Assembly: GCA_963831605.1 (NCBI GenBank)
Contig: CAWHQR010000002.1
Coordinates: 248,001-312,000, forward strand
Length of the DNA: 64,000 bases
DNA from: DASUPK01 sp963831605
Lineage (GTDB): Bacteria > Actinomycetota > Thermoleophilia > Solirubrobacterales > 70-9
Reading direction: 5' to 3'
The position numbers were made by a program, and so were the translations under genes. The first letter of the stretch is position 1; each line of letters starts with the position of its first letter. The notes under the pieces were generated by a model. The model saw nothing but the letters and a program-made list of their open reading frames with translations. It made no database searches and was not told the DNA's origin. Positions 7,421-15,550 of the stretch are shown piece after piece.

Positions 7421-7921
7421 GTGAACGGTTCCGAAAACGTGCCCGCCTCGATTCGCCCGGCGGACCCCGCCGATGCGGAGATGCTGGCTGAGATCTTCAA
7501 CCAGGGGGTCGAGGACCGCGTCGCGACCTTCGAGACGCGCCCCGCCGACGCGGGTGCCGCTGCCCGCTGGATCGGCGAAGACCTCGTCCTGGTTGCGGTG
7601 CGTGGCGATGAGCTCGTGGGCTGGGCGAAGGCGAGCCCGTACGCCGATCGACATCACTACTACGACGGCGTGCGCGAGGCGACCCTCTACGTCGAGCGCG
7701 CCGCGAGGCGAACGGGCATCGGACGTCGTCTGCTGGATGCGCTCGCGGACGCGGCGCGCGATGCCGGCGCTCACAAGCTGGTCGGCAAGATCTTCATCTC
7801 CAACGAGGCGAGCATCGCGATGGTCGGCGGCCTCGGCTGGCGCGAGGTCGGCGTGCACCAGCGGCATGGCACCCTCGACGGCGAGTGGAAGGACGTGCTC
7901 GTGGTCGAGAAGCTGCTGTAG
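7421..7921 (+). CDS. GNAT N-acetyltransferase, phosphinothricin-acetyltransferase-like
   Basis: The 166-residue product begins near SIRPADPADAEMLAEIFNQGV and has the acetyl-CoA loop RRTGIGRRLL (motif R-x-x-G-x-G/A). The pattern FISNEASIAMVGGLGWREVGVHQRHGTLDG-like (split here into FISNEASIAM and GWREVG) is typical of the PAT/MddA/ArsN group, which acetylates small amines such as phosphinothricin or methionine sulfone. GTG 7421 is chosen; GTG 7439 is an alternative. The true substrate is not predictable. Confidence 0.85.
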   Translation: MNGSENVPASIRPADPADAEMLAEIFNQGVEDRVATFETRPADAGAAARWIGEDLVLVAVRGDELVGWAKASPYADRHHYYDGVREATLYVERAARRTGIGRRLLDALADAARDAGAHKLVGKIFISNEASIAMVGGLGWREVGVHQRHGTLDGEWKDVLVVEKLL

Positions 7922-7961
7922 CGATCGCACCTACCGGCTTTTCGATGTGTTCGTGAGGGTG

Positions 7962-9026
7962 ATGAGGAAGGTCTCGTTCCCCGCACTCCTCGTGTTCGCC
8001 GTCGCCATGTGCGCGGCGCCGCACGCACTCGCCTCGACCGTCGCCGTAACCGGCGGCAACACCGTCCGCGTGCTCGAGTCGGGCAGCGAGGTCAACCGGG
8101 TGACGGTCAGCTACGACGCGGGGATGAACCTTTACGACGTTGCCGACTCGGCCGCGAGCCTTACTCCGAGCGGCACCTGCACCCCCGTCAACGCGCACAG
8201 CGCCACCTGCCCCGGAGCCGGGATCAAGACCATTTCGGTCAACACCGACGCCCAGGCCGACTCGATCTCGATGGACCTGGCCACGATCCCGTCGAACGTC
8301 GCGGGGAACCTGAATGGCGGCCCCGGGGATGACTCCGTGAGTGGCCACGGGACGCTGGACGGCGGATCCGGCAACGACCTGATCCAAGGCTCGGCACTCG
8401 CGGACAACGTCCGTGCGAGCAGCGGCCGAGACTTCATCGATGCGGGTGACGGCCCCGATGACATCGTCGGAGGCAGCGGCACCGACACGCTCGCCTATCC
8501 GGCGAACCGCGCCACGCCCGTCAACGTCACCATCGGCAGCGGAAACGGCAACGACGGCGGCGCGGAGGATCAGGGTTCCGGCAGGCGCGACACGGTCCAC
8601 GGTGACATCGAGGCGGTCGTCGGCACTCCACAGGCCGACCTGATCGCGGGCGACTCGAGCTCCGAGACCCTGATCGGCGGAGCGGGCGACGACGTTCTCT
8701 CGGGCAACAACGGCAACGACACCCTGCTCGGGCTCGAGGGTGACGACGTGATCCTCGGTGGCGAGGGGCAGGATCTCCTGCGGGGCTGGCTCGGCGCCGA
8801 CCGGCTCTTCGGCGGGCGAGGGAACGACCGCGTTTCGGGTGGCCCCGACGGGGACCTGGTCGTGGGCAACCGCGGACACGACGTGCTCAAGGGGAAGGGC
8901 GGCATCGACTTCCTGCGCGCCAAGGACGGGTCGCGCGACTTCCGGATCAAGTGTGGTCCCGGCCCGAACCGGTTCGAGGGCGCGACGCGCGACAAGCGCC
9001 TCGATCCTCGCCCTCGCTCCTGCTGA
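7962..9026 (+). CDS. secreted RTX-type (hemolysin-type) calcium-binding repeat protein
   Basis: The roughly 354-residue protein has a signal peptide (KVSFPALLVFAVAMCAAPHALA). Two blocks of glycine/aspartate nonapeptide repeats follow (NGGPGDDSVSG, GGAGDDVLSGNNGNDTLLG, GGEGQDLLRG, GGRGNDRVSG), which form Ca2+-binding beta-rolls. There is no enzymatic domain. The C-terminal KCGPGPN with a single Cys is common in such proteins. ATG 7962 is used; in-frame GTG codons at 7953 and 7959 are alternatives. It is probably an exported surface or matrix protein. No type I secretion genes are nearby, and the Sec-type signal suggests ordinary export. Confidence 0.88.
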   Translation: MRKVSFPALLVFAVAMCAAPHALASTVAVTGGNTVRVLESGSEVNRVTVSYDAGMNLYDVADSAASLTPSGTCTPVNAHSATCPGAGIKTISVNTDAQADSISMDLATIPSNVAGNLNGGPGDDSVSGHGTLDGGSGNDLIQGSALADNVRASSGRDFIDAGDGPDDIVGGSGTDTLAYPANRATPVNVTIGSGNGNDGGAEDQGSGRRDTVHGDIEAVVGTPQADLIAGDSSSETLIGGAGDDVLSGNNGNDTLLGLEGDDVILGGEGQDLLRGWLGADRLFGGRGNDRVSGGPDGDLVVGNRGHDVLKGKGGIDFLRAKDGSRDFRIKCGPGPNRFEGATRDKRLDPRPRSC

Positions 9027-9058
9027 GCTGAGCATTGGCGTCCTGCGCGCGGGCGATC

Positions 9059-9745
9059 ATGCCCCGCGTGCAGAGGATCCACTACCGCTTCGGGATCGTC
9101 CTCTGTCTGATCCTGTTGACGGTCACGTTCACGCTGGCCGCGCCGCACGGGGACCTCGGGCGCTTGATCGGGGTGGTCCTGCAGGCCGCGGTGCTGGTCG
9201 CGGCGGTGGTCGCCTCGCGAGCGCATCGCTGGGTGATCAGGCTCAGCGTCGTCGCGGCGCTGCTGGGGATCGCCGGCACGGCCGCCGCCCTCTTCGGCAG
9301 CGGGCAATTCGGGAACAGCTCCGAGGGGCTCGTCGCGCTTCTCTACGTGATCCTCACCCCTCCCGCGCTGATCTCCGGCCTGCGCAAGCAGCTCGAGCAG
9401 TCGGGCGCGGTGACGATTCAGACGATGTTCGGCGTGCTCTGTCTCTACCTCCTGATCGGCCTGCTCTTCGGGGTCGCGTATGCGACCGTGGACCAGCTCT
9501 CGTCGACGCCGTTCTTCGCCCAGGCGGGGCCGCACGGCCGCGATGACTTCCTCTACTTCAGCTACACGACTCTGACCACCGTCGGCTATGGAGACCTGGT
9601 GGCGGCCACGAACCTCGGACGCTCCATGGCGATGGCCGAGGCGCTGCTCGGACAGCTCTATCTGGTGAGCGTCGTCGCCGTGATCATCAGCAACATGGAG
9701 GCGGTGCGCCCCGGCCAGCGGCGGAATCGCCGCAAGACGGTCTAG
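9059..9745 (+). CDS. potassium channel-like membrane protein with TTVGYGD filter
   Basis: The roughly 228-residue protein has about four N-terminal hydrophobic helices, then a pore loop YFSYTTLTTVGYGDLV with the K+ selectivity filter at about residues 170-178, and a final helix. The extra helices before the pore module resemble the six-helix layout, but no S4-like Arg repeat is visible, so voltage sensing is doubtful. There is no cytoplasmic RCK domain. ATG 9059 is preferred; TTG 9035 is an alternative. It ends in CTAG shared with the next gene on the opposite strand. Confidence 0.88.
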   Translation: MPRVQRIHYRFGIVLCLILLTVTFTLAAPHGDLGRLIGVVLQAAVLVAAVVASRAHRWVIRLSVVAALLGIAGTAAALFGSGQFGNSSEGLVALLYVILTPPALISGLRKQLEQSGAVTIQTMFGVLCLYLLIGLLFGVAYATVDQLSSTPFFAQAGPHGRDDFLYFSYTTLTTVGYGDLVAATNLGRSMAMAEALLGQLYLVSVVAVIISNMEAVRPGQRRNRRKTV

Positions 9746-10131
9746 CCCAACTGCAGCAGCGCCCAGAAGGGGTGATCGCGCTCCGGGATCCGTGGCGGGA
9801 CCCGTCGATGCTGGCGGTTCCGCGCCCAGGCGAGATAGCCCTGGAGGCGGCGAGCAATCGAGCGCTTGGTGGCGGGAGTGGGCTCGACCACGCAGTGCTC
9901 GAGAGCGAAGAGCCATGCGTTCGCCTCGGACTCCAGGCGCGGCGCGGATCGGCCCCTCCCGACCAGGTGCCCGATCTCGTGCAGGGCGATGAAGTAGGAG
10001 ACCTGGCCGCGGATCGGCGGGATCGAGATCTCGAGCCTGCCGCCGCGCCAGCGGATCGCTCGCCCGCGGGCCGAGGAGCCGGACAGCTCGATTCCGTACT
10101 CGCGACAGAGGTCCTCGACGTGGGCCTCCAT
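9742..10131 (-). CDS. HExxH-containing ImmA/IrrE-like metallopeptidase-type protein
   Basis: The 129-residue protein starts at ATG 10131, with AGGGAG eight bases upstream. It carries YFIALHEIGHLVG, the zinc HExxH motif of ImmA/IrrE-like peptidases, followed by ESEANAWLFALE, where a downstream Glu (ExxAN) usually supplies the third ligand. It lacks a DNA-binding partner gene here; ImmA-type proteases normally cut a paired repressor. The open frame extends upstream to a TTG, but the strong ribosome site supports the shorter form. Role unknown. Confidence 0.72.
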   Translation of the reverse strand: MEAHVEDLCREYGIELSGSSARGRAIRWRGGRLEISIPPIRGQVSYFIALHEIGHLVGRGRSAPRLESEANAWLFALEHCVVEPTPATKRSIARRLQGYLAWARNRQHRRVPPRIPERDHPFWALLQLG

Positions 10132-10235
10132 CAACTCCACTCCCTTGCGCGTGCGCGGTGCCGTTTGGGGCCTGAACACGCGCGGCAGGGTAGCCGCCAC
10201 CACGGATGCGTCACCCCCGTCGCCATACTTGATCA

Positions 10236-11939
10236 ATGGCTGAACGGAGCAATCTGCGACTGGCGCTCGCCCAGATCGATCCGACCGTGGGCGACATCGA
10301 CGGCAACGTGCGCCTGATCTCGGAATCGATCGAGCGCGCCCGCGACGGCGGCGCTCAGCTGGTCCTGCTGCCCGAGCTGTGCGTCTCTGGCTATCCGCCG
10401 GAGGACCTCGTGCTGCGTCCCGACTTTCTGGACGCCGTGCGCCAGGGGCTGGACGCGATCGCGGCCGACGTGGAGGGACTTGTGGCCCTGGTCGGCTTCC
10501 CTGAGCGGATGGAGCGCTCCCCCGAGGACCTCGATCGCTTCGACCCGCTGATCGACCCGTTCCCTCCCCCGGCCTACAACTCGCTCGCGGTCCTCGCTGA
10601 CGGGGAGGTCCGCTCGATCTACCGGAAGTGCCACCTCCCCAACTACGGGGTCTTCGACGAGCGCCGTTACTTCGAGCCGGGGACCGAGGCGGCGCTGATC
10701 GATGTCAACGGCGTCCGGGTCGGGCTGAGTGTCTGCGAGGACATCTGGCATCCGGGCTTCCCCGAGGCCGATGAGGTGGCCGCGGGAGCGCAGCTGGTCG
10801 TCAATTCCTCCGCCTCGCCCTACCACCGGGGCAAGGGCCTGGCCCGCGAGCGGATGGTCGCCGACCGCGCCCGGACCAACGGCACCGCCTTCGCCCTCTG
10901 CAACATGGTCGGCGGCCAGGACGAGCTGGTCTTCGACGGCGCCAGCGTCGTGATCGGCGCCGACGGCGAGACGCTAGCTCGCGCCGGGCAGTTCGAGCCG
11001 GAGCTGCTGTTCTGCGATCTGATGCTGCCCGGGGGCGGCGAGGCGGCGGAGCGCATGGCGGAGCCGCTCCCAAGCGAGGAGGCCGAGGTCTACGCCGCGC
11101 TCGAGCTCGGTCTCCGGGATTACGTCGAGAAGAACGGCTTCGAGCGCGTCGTCATCGCGCTGAGCGGTGGGATCGACTCCGCGCTGGTCACGTTGATTGC
11201 AGTCGACGCCCTGGGTGCGGATCGCGTCACCGTCGTCGTGATGCCGTCGCCCAACTCAAGCGACGAGACCCAGTCGGATGCGAGGGAGATCGCGCGCAAT
11301 CTCGGTGTGGATCTGATCGAGATCTCGATCGAGGAGGCGATGCGGGCCTATGAGCACGAGCTCGCCCAGAGCTTCGAGGGGACCGAGCCGGACATCGCCG
11401 AGGAGAACCTCCAGGCGAGGATCAGGGGCAATCTGATCATGGCTCTCTCCAACAAGTTCGGGTGGCTCGTCCTCACCACCGGCAACAAGAGCGAGATGTC
11501 GGTGGGTTACGCGACTCTCTACGGCGACATGGCCGGCGGCTTCGCCGTGATCAAGGACATCTTCAAGCTGCTCGTCTACCGGTTGGTGCGCTGGCGGAAC
11601 GAGCGCGAGGGTCGTGAGCTCGTCCCGGCCTCTGTGATCGAGCGACCGCCCTCGGCGGAGCTGCGACCCGACCAGCTCGACGAGGACTCCCTCCCGCCCT
11701 ACGAGACTCTGGACCGGATCCTCGAGGCCTACGTGGAGCACGACGAGGGCATCGACGCGCTGGTCGCCCAGGGACTGCCCGAGGACACCGTGCTCGAAGT
11801 CATCCGGCTCGTGGACAGGGCCGAGTACAAGCGCCGCCAGGCGCCCCCGGGGATCAGGGTGTCGACCAAGGCCTTCGGCCGGGACCGCCGGCTGCCGATC
11901 ACCAACCGCTTCGGGTCGATGCGGCCGCTACCGCGGTAG
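10236..11939 (+). CDS. nadE: glutamine-dependent NAD+ synthetase
   Basis: The 567-residue protein is a fusion of an N-terminal nitrilase-type glutaminase (catalytic Glu about 46 in ELCVSGYPPEDL, Lys about 130 in RKCHLPNYG, Cys about 167 in SVCEDIWHPG) and a C-terminal ATP-dependent synthetase with the P-loop SGGIDSALV (about residue 310). TTGNKSEMSVGYATLYGDMAGG also belongs to this domain; it is a 22-residue block whose key parts are GNKSE and YGDMAGG. It converts nicotinate adenine dinucleotide to NAD+ using glutamine as nitrogen donor. The length suits this two-domain form. The start is ATG 10236. Confidence 0.97.
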   Translation: MAERSNLRLALAQIDPTVGDIDGNVRLISESIERARDGGAQLVLLPELCVSGYPPEDLVLRPDFLDAVRQGLDAIAADVEGLVALVGFPERMERSPEDLDRFDPLIDPFPPPAYNSLAVLADGEVRSIYRKCHLPNYGVFDERRYFEPGTEAALIDVNGVRVGLSVCEDIWHPGFPEADEVAAGAQLVVNSSASPYHRGKGLARERMVADRARTNGTAFALCNMVGGQDELVFDGASVVIGADGETLARAGQFEPELLFCDLMLPGGGEAAERMAEPLPSEEAEVYAALELGLRDYVEKNGFERVVIALSGGIDSALVTLIAVDALGADRVTVVVMPSPNSSDETQSDAREIARNLGVDLIEISIEEAMRAYEHELAQSFEGTEPDIAEENLQARIRGNLIMALSNKFGWLVLTTGNKSEMSVGYATLYGDMAGGFAVIKDIFKLLVYRLVRWRNEREGRELVPASVIERPPSAELRPDQLDEDSLPPYETLDRILEAYVEHDEGIDALVAQGLPEDTVLEVIRLVDRAEYKRRQAPPGIRVSTKAFGRDRRLPITNRFGSMRPLPR

Positions 11940-11950
11940 CCCAGCAGCGT

Positions 11951-12346
11951 CTACGACCAGAACTCGTCCCAGGCATAGAGGTCGTTGAAGTGCTCTTTGC
12001 CGTCGACGACCTTGCCGTCCTTGAGCTCGAAGACGATGCAATTGCTCACCTCCAGGCGCTTGCCGTCTCGCTCACCGGTGCTGCGCTGGAGGCCGATCAC
12101 CCGGCCGTCGGGTCCGGCGAACAATTGCTGCAGCTCGGCCTGGAAGGTGCCTCCCGTCCTCTCTCCGATCTGACCGAAGTAGGCGAGAGTCGCATCGCGG
12201 CCCTGGTAGTCGTCGGCCATTGAGCTCTTTCCGGGCAGGTGCCAGACGATGTCCTCGTCGAAGAGCTCGGTCAGGGTGTCGATGTCAGCGGCGTTGAAAG
12301 CGTCGTAAGCGCGCTGCATGATCGCAACGTTTTCCTCTGCGCCCAT
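11951..12346 (-). CDS. SnoaL/NTF2-like protein
   Basis: The 131-residue product has the NTF2-like cone fold pattern: an N-terminal helix (NVAIMQRAYDAFNAADIDTL), VWHLPG, and the closing strands FELKDGKVVDGKEHFND. Start ATG 12346 has an ideal site, GGAGG, four bases upstream. Members range from small isomerases and cyclases to binding proteins, so function is open. This is one of four SnoaL-like genes in the window (others at 36362, 49992 and 62089). Confidence 0.8.
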   Translation of the reverse strand: MGAEENVAIMQRAYDAFNAADIDTLTELFDEDIVWHLPGKSSMADDYQGRDATLAYFGQIGERTGGTFQAELQQLFAGPDGRVIGLQRSTGERDGKRLEVSNCIVFELKDGKVVDGKEHFNDLYAWDEFWS

Positions 12347-12453
12347 GATTCCTCCGATGTCCTTTACTCAGACCCCCTTCGGTGCTGATCCAGCCATCGT
12401 ACGACCCTATACCCACCCCGATGGCGCGCCGGGGTAGCGGCCGGGGCTCAGGG

Positions 12454-12855
12454 TCAGACCGCTCGCCGCGGCCTGACCGCGATCGTCATCCGCGACAGCG
12501 CGCAGACGCGGCCCTCGTCATCTGACATCTCGACGTCCCAGACCCAGGTCGTGCGCCCTCGGTGCCGGGTCTTGGCCAGGGCGTTGACGTGGCCCTCGCC
12601 GGCGGGGCGCAGAAAGGTCGTGTCGTTGGCCTGCCCCATGGCGACCATGCCGTCCTCCCGCACAGCGTCGTAGGTCGCCGCCGAGCAGATGCTCTCTGCC
12701 AGCGTCGCGTAGACGCCGCCGTGGACGATTCCGAAGGGCTGCAGGTGGCGCGGCTCGACCTTGATCCGCGCCCGAGCGTTGTCGGGGTCCAGATCGATCC
12801 ACTCCGTCCCGATCTCCTCCGCGAACCCCGTCGGGATCGTCTCCTCTTGGCCCAT
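12454..12855 (-). CDS. hotdog-fold thioesterase (PaaI-like)
   Basis: The 133-residue product has the PaaI-type core GIVHGGVYATLAESICSAAT followed by NDTTFLRPAGEGHVNA and a closing strand DDEGRVCALSRMTIAVR. The HGG motif sits at the start of the hotdog helix. Such proteins hydrolyse acyl-CoA thioesters. ATG 12855 is taken as start; ATG 12867 is in frame four codons earlier. It is divergent from the glycolipid-binding gene, with about 24 bp between starts. Confidence 0.85.
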   Translation of the reverse strand: MGQEETIPTGFAEEIGTEWIDLDPDNARARIKVEPRHLQPFGIVHGGVYATLAESICSAATYDAVREDGMVAMGQANDTTFLRPAGEGHVNALAKTRHRGRTTWVWDVEMSDDEGRVCALSRMTIAVRPRRAV

Positions 12856-12879
12856 GGCGCGCACCATAGTCTGCGCGGC

Positions 12880-13491
12880 ATGCCCTTCATCGTCTGGACC
12901 GGAGTCGAGGAGTGGCTGACGGAGGCCGCCCAGGTGGAGCTCGGCGAGGGCGGCCTGAGCGCGAGGGGCGTGCAGCTGGGTGCCGACCCCGCGCCGTTCC
13001 GGGTGGACTACCGGCTCGAGGCGCCGCGGAGCTGGGTGACCAGCGAGCTGGAGCTGACCGCAACGGCCGAAGGCTGGAGCAGGCGGCTGCTCCTCGAGCA
13101 CGACGGCGAGGGTGGCTGGCGGGCGGACGTCGCCGACACCGGGGACGTTCCCGGCGGGCCCTGGGACGGTGATCTCCCCGATCTCTCGAAGGCCCGCGAC
13201 ATCGACATCGAGAACTCGCCGCTCACGAACACGATGCCGATCCTCCGCTCGGGGTTTCGGGCCGGCGGCTCGGGCGACTTCGTGATGGCGTTCGTGCGCA
13301 TGCCGACGCTGCGCGTCGAGGCCTCGCCGCAGCGCTACGAGCACCTGCGCGCGACGGAAAGCGGATCGTTCGTCCGCTACATCAGCCGCGATGGCGACTT
13401 CCAGGCCGACCTCGAGCTGGACACGGACGGGCTGCTCGTCCACTACCCCCGCCTGGCGAGGCGGATCGAGCCTGGATTAACGGCCGGCTAA
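12880..13491 (+). CDS. putative glycolipid-binding family protein
   Basis: The 203-residue protein matches the layout of the putative glycolipid-binding family (PF06475-type): an N-terminal VWTG and the segment PFRVDYRLEAPRSWVTSELEL, with a Trp in the middle. DIDIENSPLTNTMPILR follows, and the C-terminal DLELDTDGLLVHYPRLARRI is typical. There is no signal peptide. The biochemical role of the family is poorly defined. The start is ATG 12880. It lies 44 bp ahead of the HTH-TM gene pair. Confidence 0.72.
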   Translation: MPFIVWTGVEEWLTEAAQVELGEGGLSARGVQLGADPAPFRVDYRLEAPRSWVTSELELTATAEGWSRRLLLEHDGEGGWRADVADTGDVPGGPWDGDLPDLSKARDIDIENSPLTNTMPILRSGFRAGGSGDFVMAFVRMPTLRVEASPQRYEHLRATESGSFVRYISRDGDFQADLELDTDGLLVHYPRLARRIEPGLTAG

Positions 13492-13535
13492 GGCCTGCGT
13501 CACGTATCGGGTTGCTGCCCTACGCTTCCACGCTC

Positions 13536-14753
13536 GTGCCGGTCACGGACGAACAACGCGCGATGCTGCAGCTGCTGCTCGAAGGGGGGCAGGGCTACGA
13601 CGACATCGGCTCCCTGCTGGGCATAGCGCCCGACGAGGTGCGCTCGCGGGCTCGCTCCGCGCTCACCGAGATCGGTGGCGCCGACCCCGACTCACAGGTC
13701 GGCCTGAGCGACTACCTGCTCGGACAGGCCGATCCGATCGGCCGCGCCGACGCGGTCCGGCACCTGCAGAGCGACCCCGAGGCCAACGCCCTCGCCCAGC
13801 GCCTGGTCCAGAACCTGAGGCTTCTCGCGCCGAAGGCCACCCTTCCCGAGGTTCCTGAGCCCCGCGGTGGCCGCCGCGCCGCATCTCCTCCTCCCCCGCC
13901 GGCGGCTGCCCCGTCGACCCCTGCCGCGACGACGCCCCCTCCCCCGCCTTCGACCGGCGCTCCCGCCAAGGGCCCCGGCATCGCCTCGCGCGCGGCGGGC
14001 TTTTTCAGCGGAGGCCTGGGTTCGCTCACCGGCAAGCGGCGCACTCAGGCGATCGTGGGGGCCGCCATCGCGGTTGTCCTCGTGATCGTGGTCGTCGTGC
14101 TCGCGACCGGTGGTGGAGGCGGCGGATCGAGCGACTGCAAGCCCCTCGATGTCAGCGCCGCGCAGCAGGCGGGCGTACCGACCACGAAGCTCGCGCCGGT
14201 CGGAGATTTCGCCAGCCAGAACTGCGCGCCCGCTGGCCAGGTCACGCTCGTGCCGGTCCCGCCTCAGCAGAACCAGCAGAGCTCGAACAACCAGGCCGCG
14301 ATCGCCGGTTTCGCGCTGCAGACCAATGCCGCGCACCTCGATCCGACCTCGAATGGCGACGAGTACGTGCTCTGGCTGTATGGCTCCGACCAGCAGGCGA
14401 GGCCCATCGGTCAGGAGACGGTCAGCGACAGCGGCACCCTGAACGGTGCCGCACCTCTCGCCACGCAGGAGCTCGTCTACCTGCAGGCTCTTCAGAAGAT
14501 CCGGCTCTCGCGCGTGACGGCGGCCCAGAAGAACCAGATTCAGCAGTCGCTTCAGTCCCAGCAGGGCAGCAAGAAGGCGACCGGTGTGATCGCGTTCACC
14601 GGCACCCCGGTGCTCGAGGGCAGCGGGACGGATCTGCTGCAGCAGCTCCAGCAGCAGGTTCAGCAGGCGCAGAGCCAGGCCCAGTCTCAGGGTCAGGCGC
14701 CGACCGGCACCGCGCCGACCGGCACCGGCGCCTCCAGCGGTAAGAAGGGCTGA
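13536..14753 (+). CDS. HTH - transmembrane - extracytoplasmic (RskA-like) protein, copy 1
   Basis: The roughly 405-residue protein has three parts. Residues 1-50 (TDEQRAMLQLLLEGGQGYDD, IGSLLGIAPDEVRSRARSAL) resemble sigma-70 region 4 or similar HTHs. A Pro/Ala linker leads to one transmembrane helix (about 161-182) and a Gly run. The outer domain holds GDEYVLWLYGSD, like the YxLWl core of anti-sigma-K C-terminal domains, and ends in a Gln-rich tail (QQLQQQVQQAQSQ) and TGTAPTGTG. GTG 13536 is chosen because it aligns with the start of the paralog directly downstream. The inferred role is a membrane-spanning regulator or sensor; there is no known precise homolog I can name. Confidence 0.65.
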   Translation: MPVTDEQRAMLQLLLEGGQGYDDIGSLLGIAPDEVRSRARSALTEIGGADPDSQVGLSDYLLGQADPIGRADAVRHLQSDPEANALAQRLVQNLRLLAPKATLPEVPEPRGGRRAASPPPPPAAAPSTPAATTPPPPPSTGAPAKGPGIASRAAGFFSGGLGSLTGKRRTQAIVGAAIAVVLVIVVVVLATGGGGGGSSDCKPLDVSAAQQAGVPTTKLAPVGDFASQNCAPAGQVTLVPVPPQQNQQSSNNQAAIAGFALQTNAAHLDPTSNGDEYVLWLYGSDQQARPIGQETVSDSGTLNGAAPLATQELVYLQALQKIRLSRVTAAQKNQIQQSLQSQQGSKKATGVIAFTGTPVLEGSGTDLLQQLQQQVQQAQSQAQSQGQAPTGTAPTGTGASSGKKG

Positions 14754-14769
14754 ACGAGAACGCCAGCCC

Positions 14770-15540
14770 ATGGCGTTGAGCGAGGATCAGCGTGCCCTGC
14801 TCCGGCTGCTCCTTGCAGGCGACACCTATGAGCAGGTTGCGGGGGTGCTGGGAACGAACCCCGACGAGGTTCGCCACACGGCACATCGGGCGGTCGAGGC
14901 CCTCGACCGGGCTCCCGACCGGGAATTCCCGCAGGATGCCGTCAGGGCGCGCCTGGAGGCGCTGGAGGGCGACCCCGGGGCCGGAGCGGTGCCCGCGCCC
15001 ACCCCTCCGGCTCAGAGCGGAAGAGGCAGGGCGTGGCTTCTCTGGCTGGCCGTCGGCGCGGTCGCCATCGCCGCGATCGTCGTCGTGGTGGTCGCCAGCG
15101 GCGGCGGGGGAGGCGGGGGCGACAGCCAGAGCACGACGAGCGGCGCCCAGGAGGACGTGGTGCCGGTCAGGCTCACCCCGGTCGGGGGCTCCAAGGCGAG
15201 TGGGATGATCTCGGTGGTGCGCGTGGCCGATCAGCCCGCCGTCGACCTCGCGATCACCGGCCTCGAGCCGAGCGGCCCAGGCGAGAGCTACGTGCTCTGG
15301 TTCGTCGGCTCAGCGGGCCGCAGCCTTCCGGTCGCCTTCCACGCCGTCGGAGCGGACGGCCGGCTGACCGGGCGAACTCCGATCCCGACCGCGGCCGAGG
15401 GCCTCCTCCCCAACTTCACGAGCGCCGAGCTCACGCTGACGCACCAGCGCGAGGCGGCAGCCGCCGTCCAGCGGGCGGCGCGTGACTCCACCCTGCCGCA
15501 GGTGGTGGGCACGCCGGTGATGCGCGGCGCCCTGCGCTAG
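14770..15540 (+). CDS. HTH - transmembrane - extracytoplasmic (RskA-like) protein, copy 2
   Basis: The 256-residue paralog of the preceding gene lies 16 bp downstream, so the two are probably co-transcribed. Residues 1-45 (LSEDQRALLRLLLAGDTYEQ, VAGVLGTNPDEVR) mirror the HTH-like start of copy 1. A transmembrane helix lies at about 88-109, followed by a Gly run. The outer domain has GESYVLWFVGSAGRSLPVAF and DGRLTGRTPIP, close to the RskA C-terminal pattern. It lacks the long Pro-rich linker and Gln tail of copy 1. If the HTH is functional, it would read out an external signal through the membrane; this is inference. Confidence 0.65.
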   Translation: MALSEDQRALLRLLLAGDTYEQVAGVLGTNPDEVRHTAHRAVEALDRAPDREFPQDAVRARLEALEGDPGAGAVPAPTPPAQSGRGRAWLLWLAVGAVAIAAIVVVVVASGGGGGGGDSQSTTSGAQEDVVPVRLTPVGGSKASGMISVVRVADQPAVDLAITGLEPSGPGESYVLWFVGSAGRSLPVAFHAVGADGRLTGRTPIPTAAEGLLPNFTSAELTLTHQREAAAAVQRAARDSTLPQVVGTPVMRGALR

Positions 15541-15550
15541 CGGGCCGGGC

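Noticed and set aside
9742..10131. Toxin-antitoxin pair for the HExxH protein
   Set aside because: No adjacent small DNA-binding gene; neighbours are a K+ channel and nadE.
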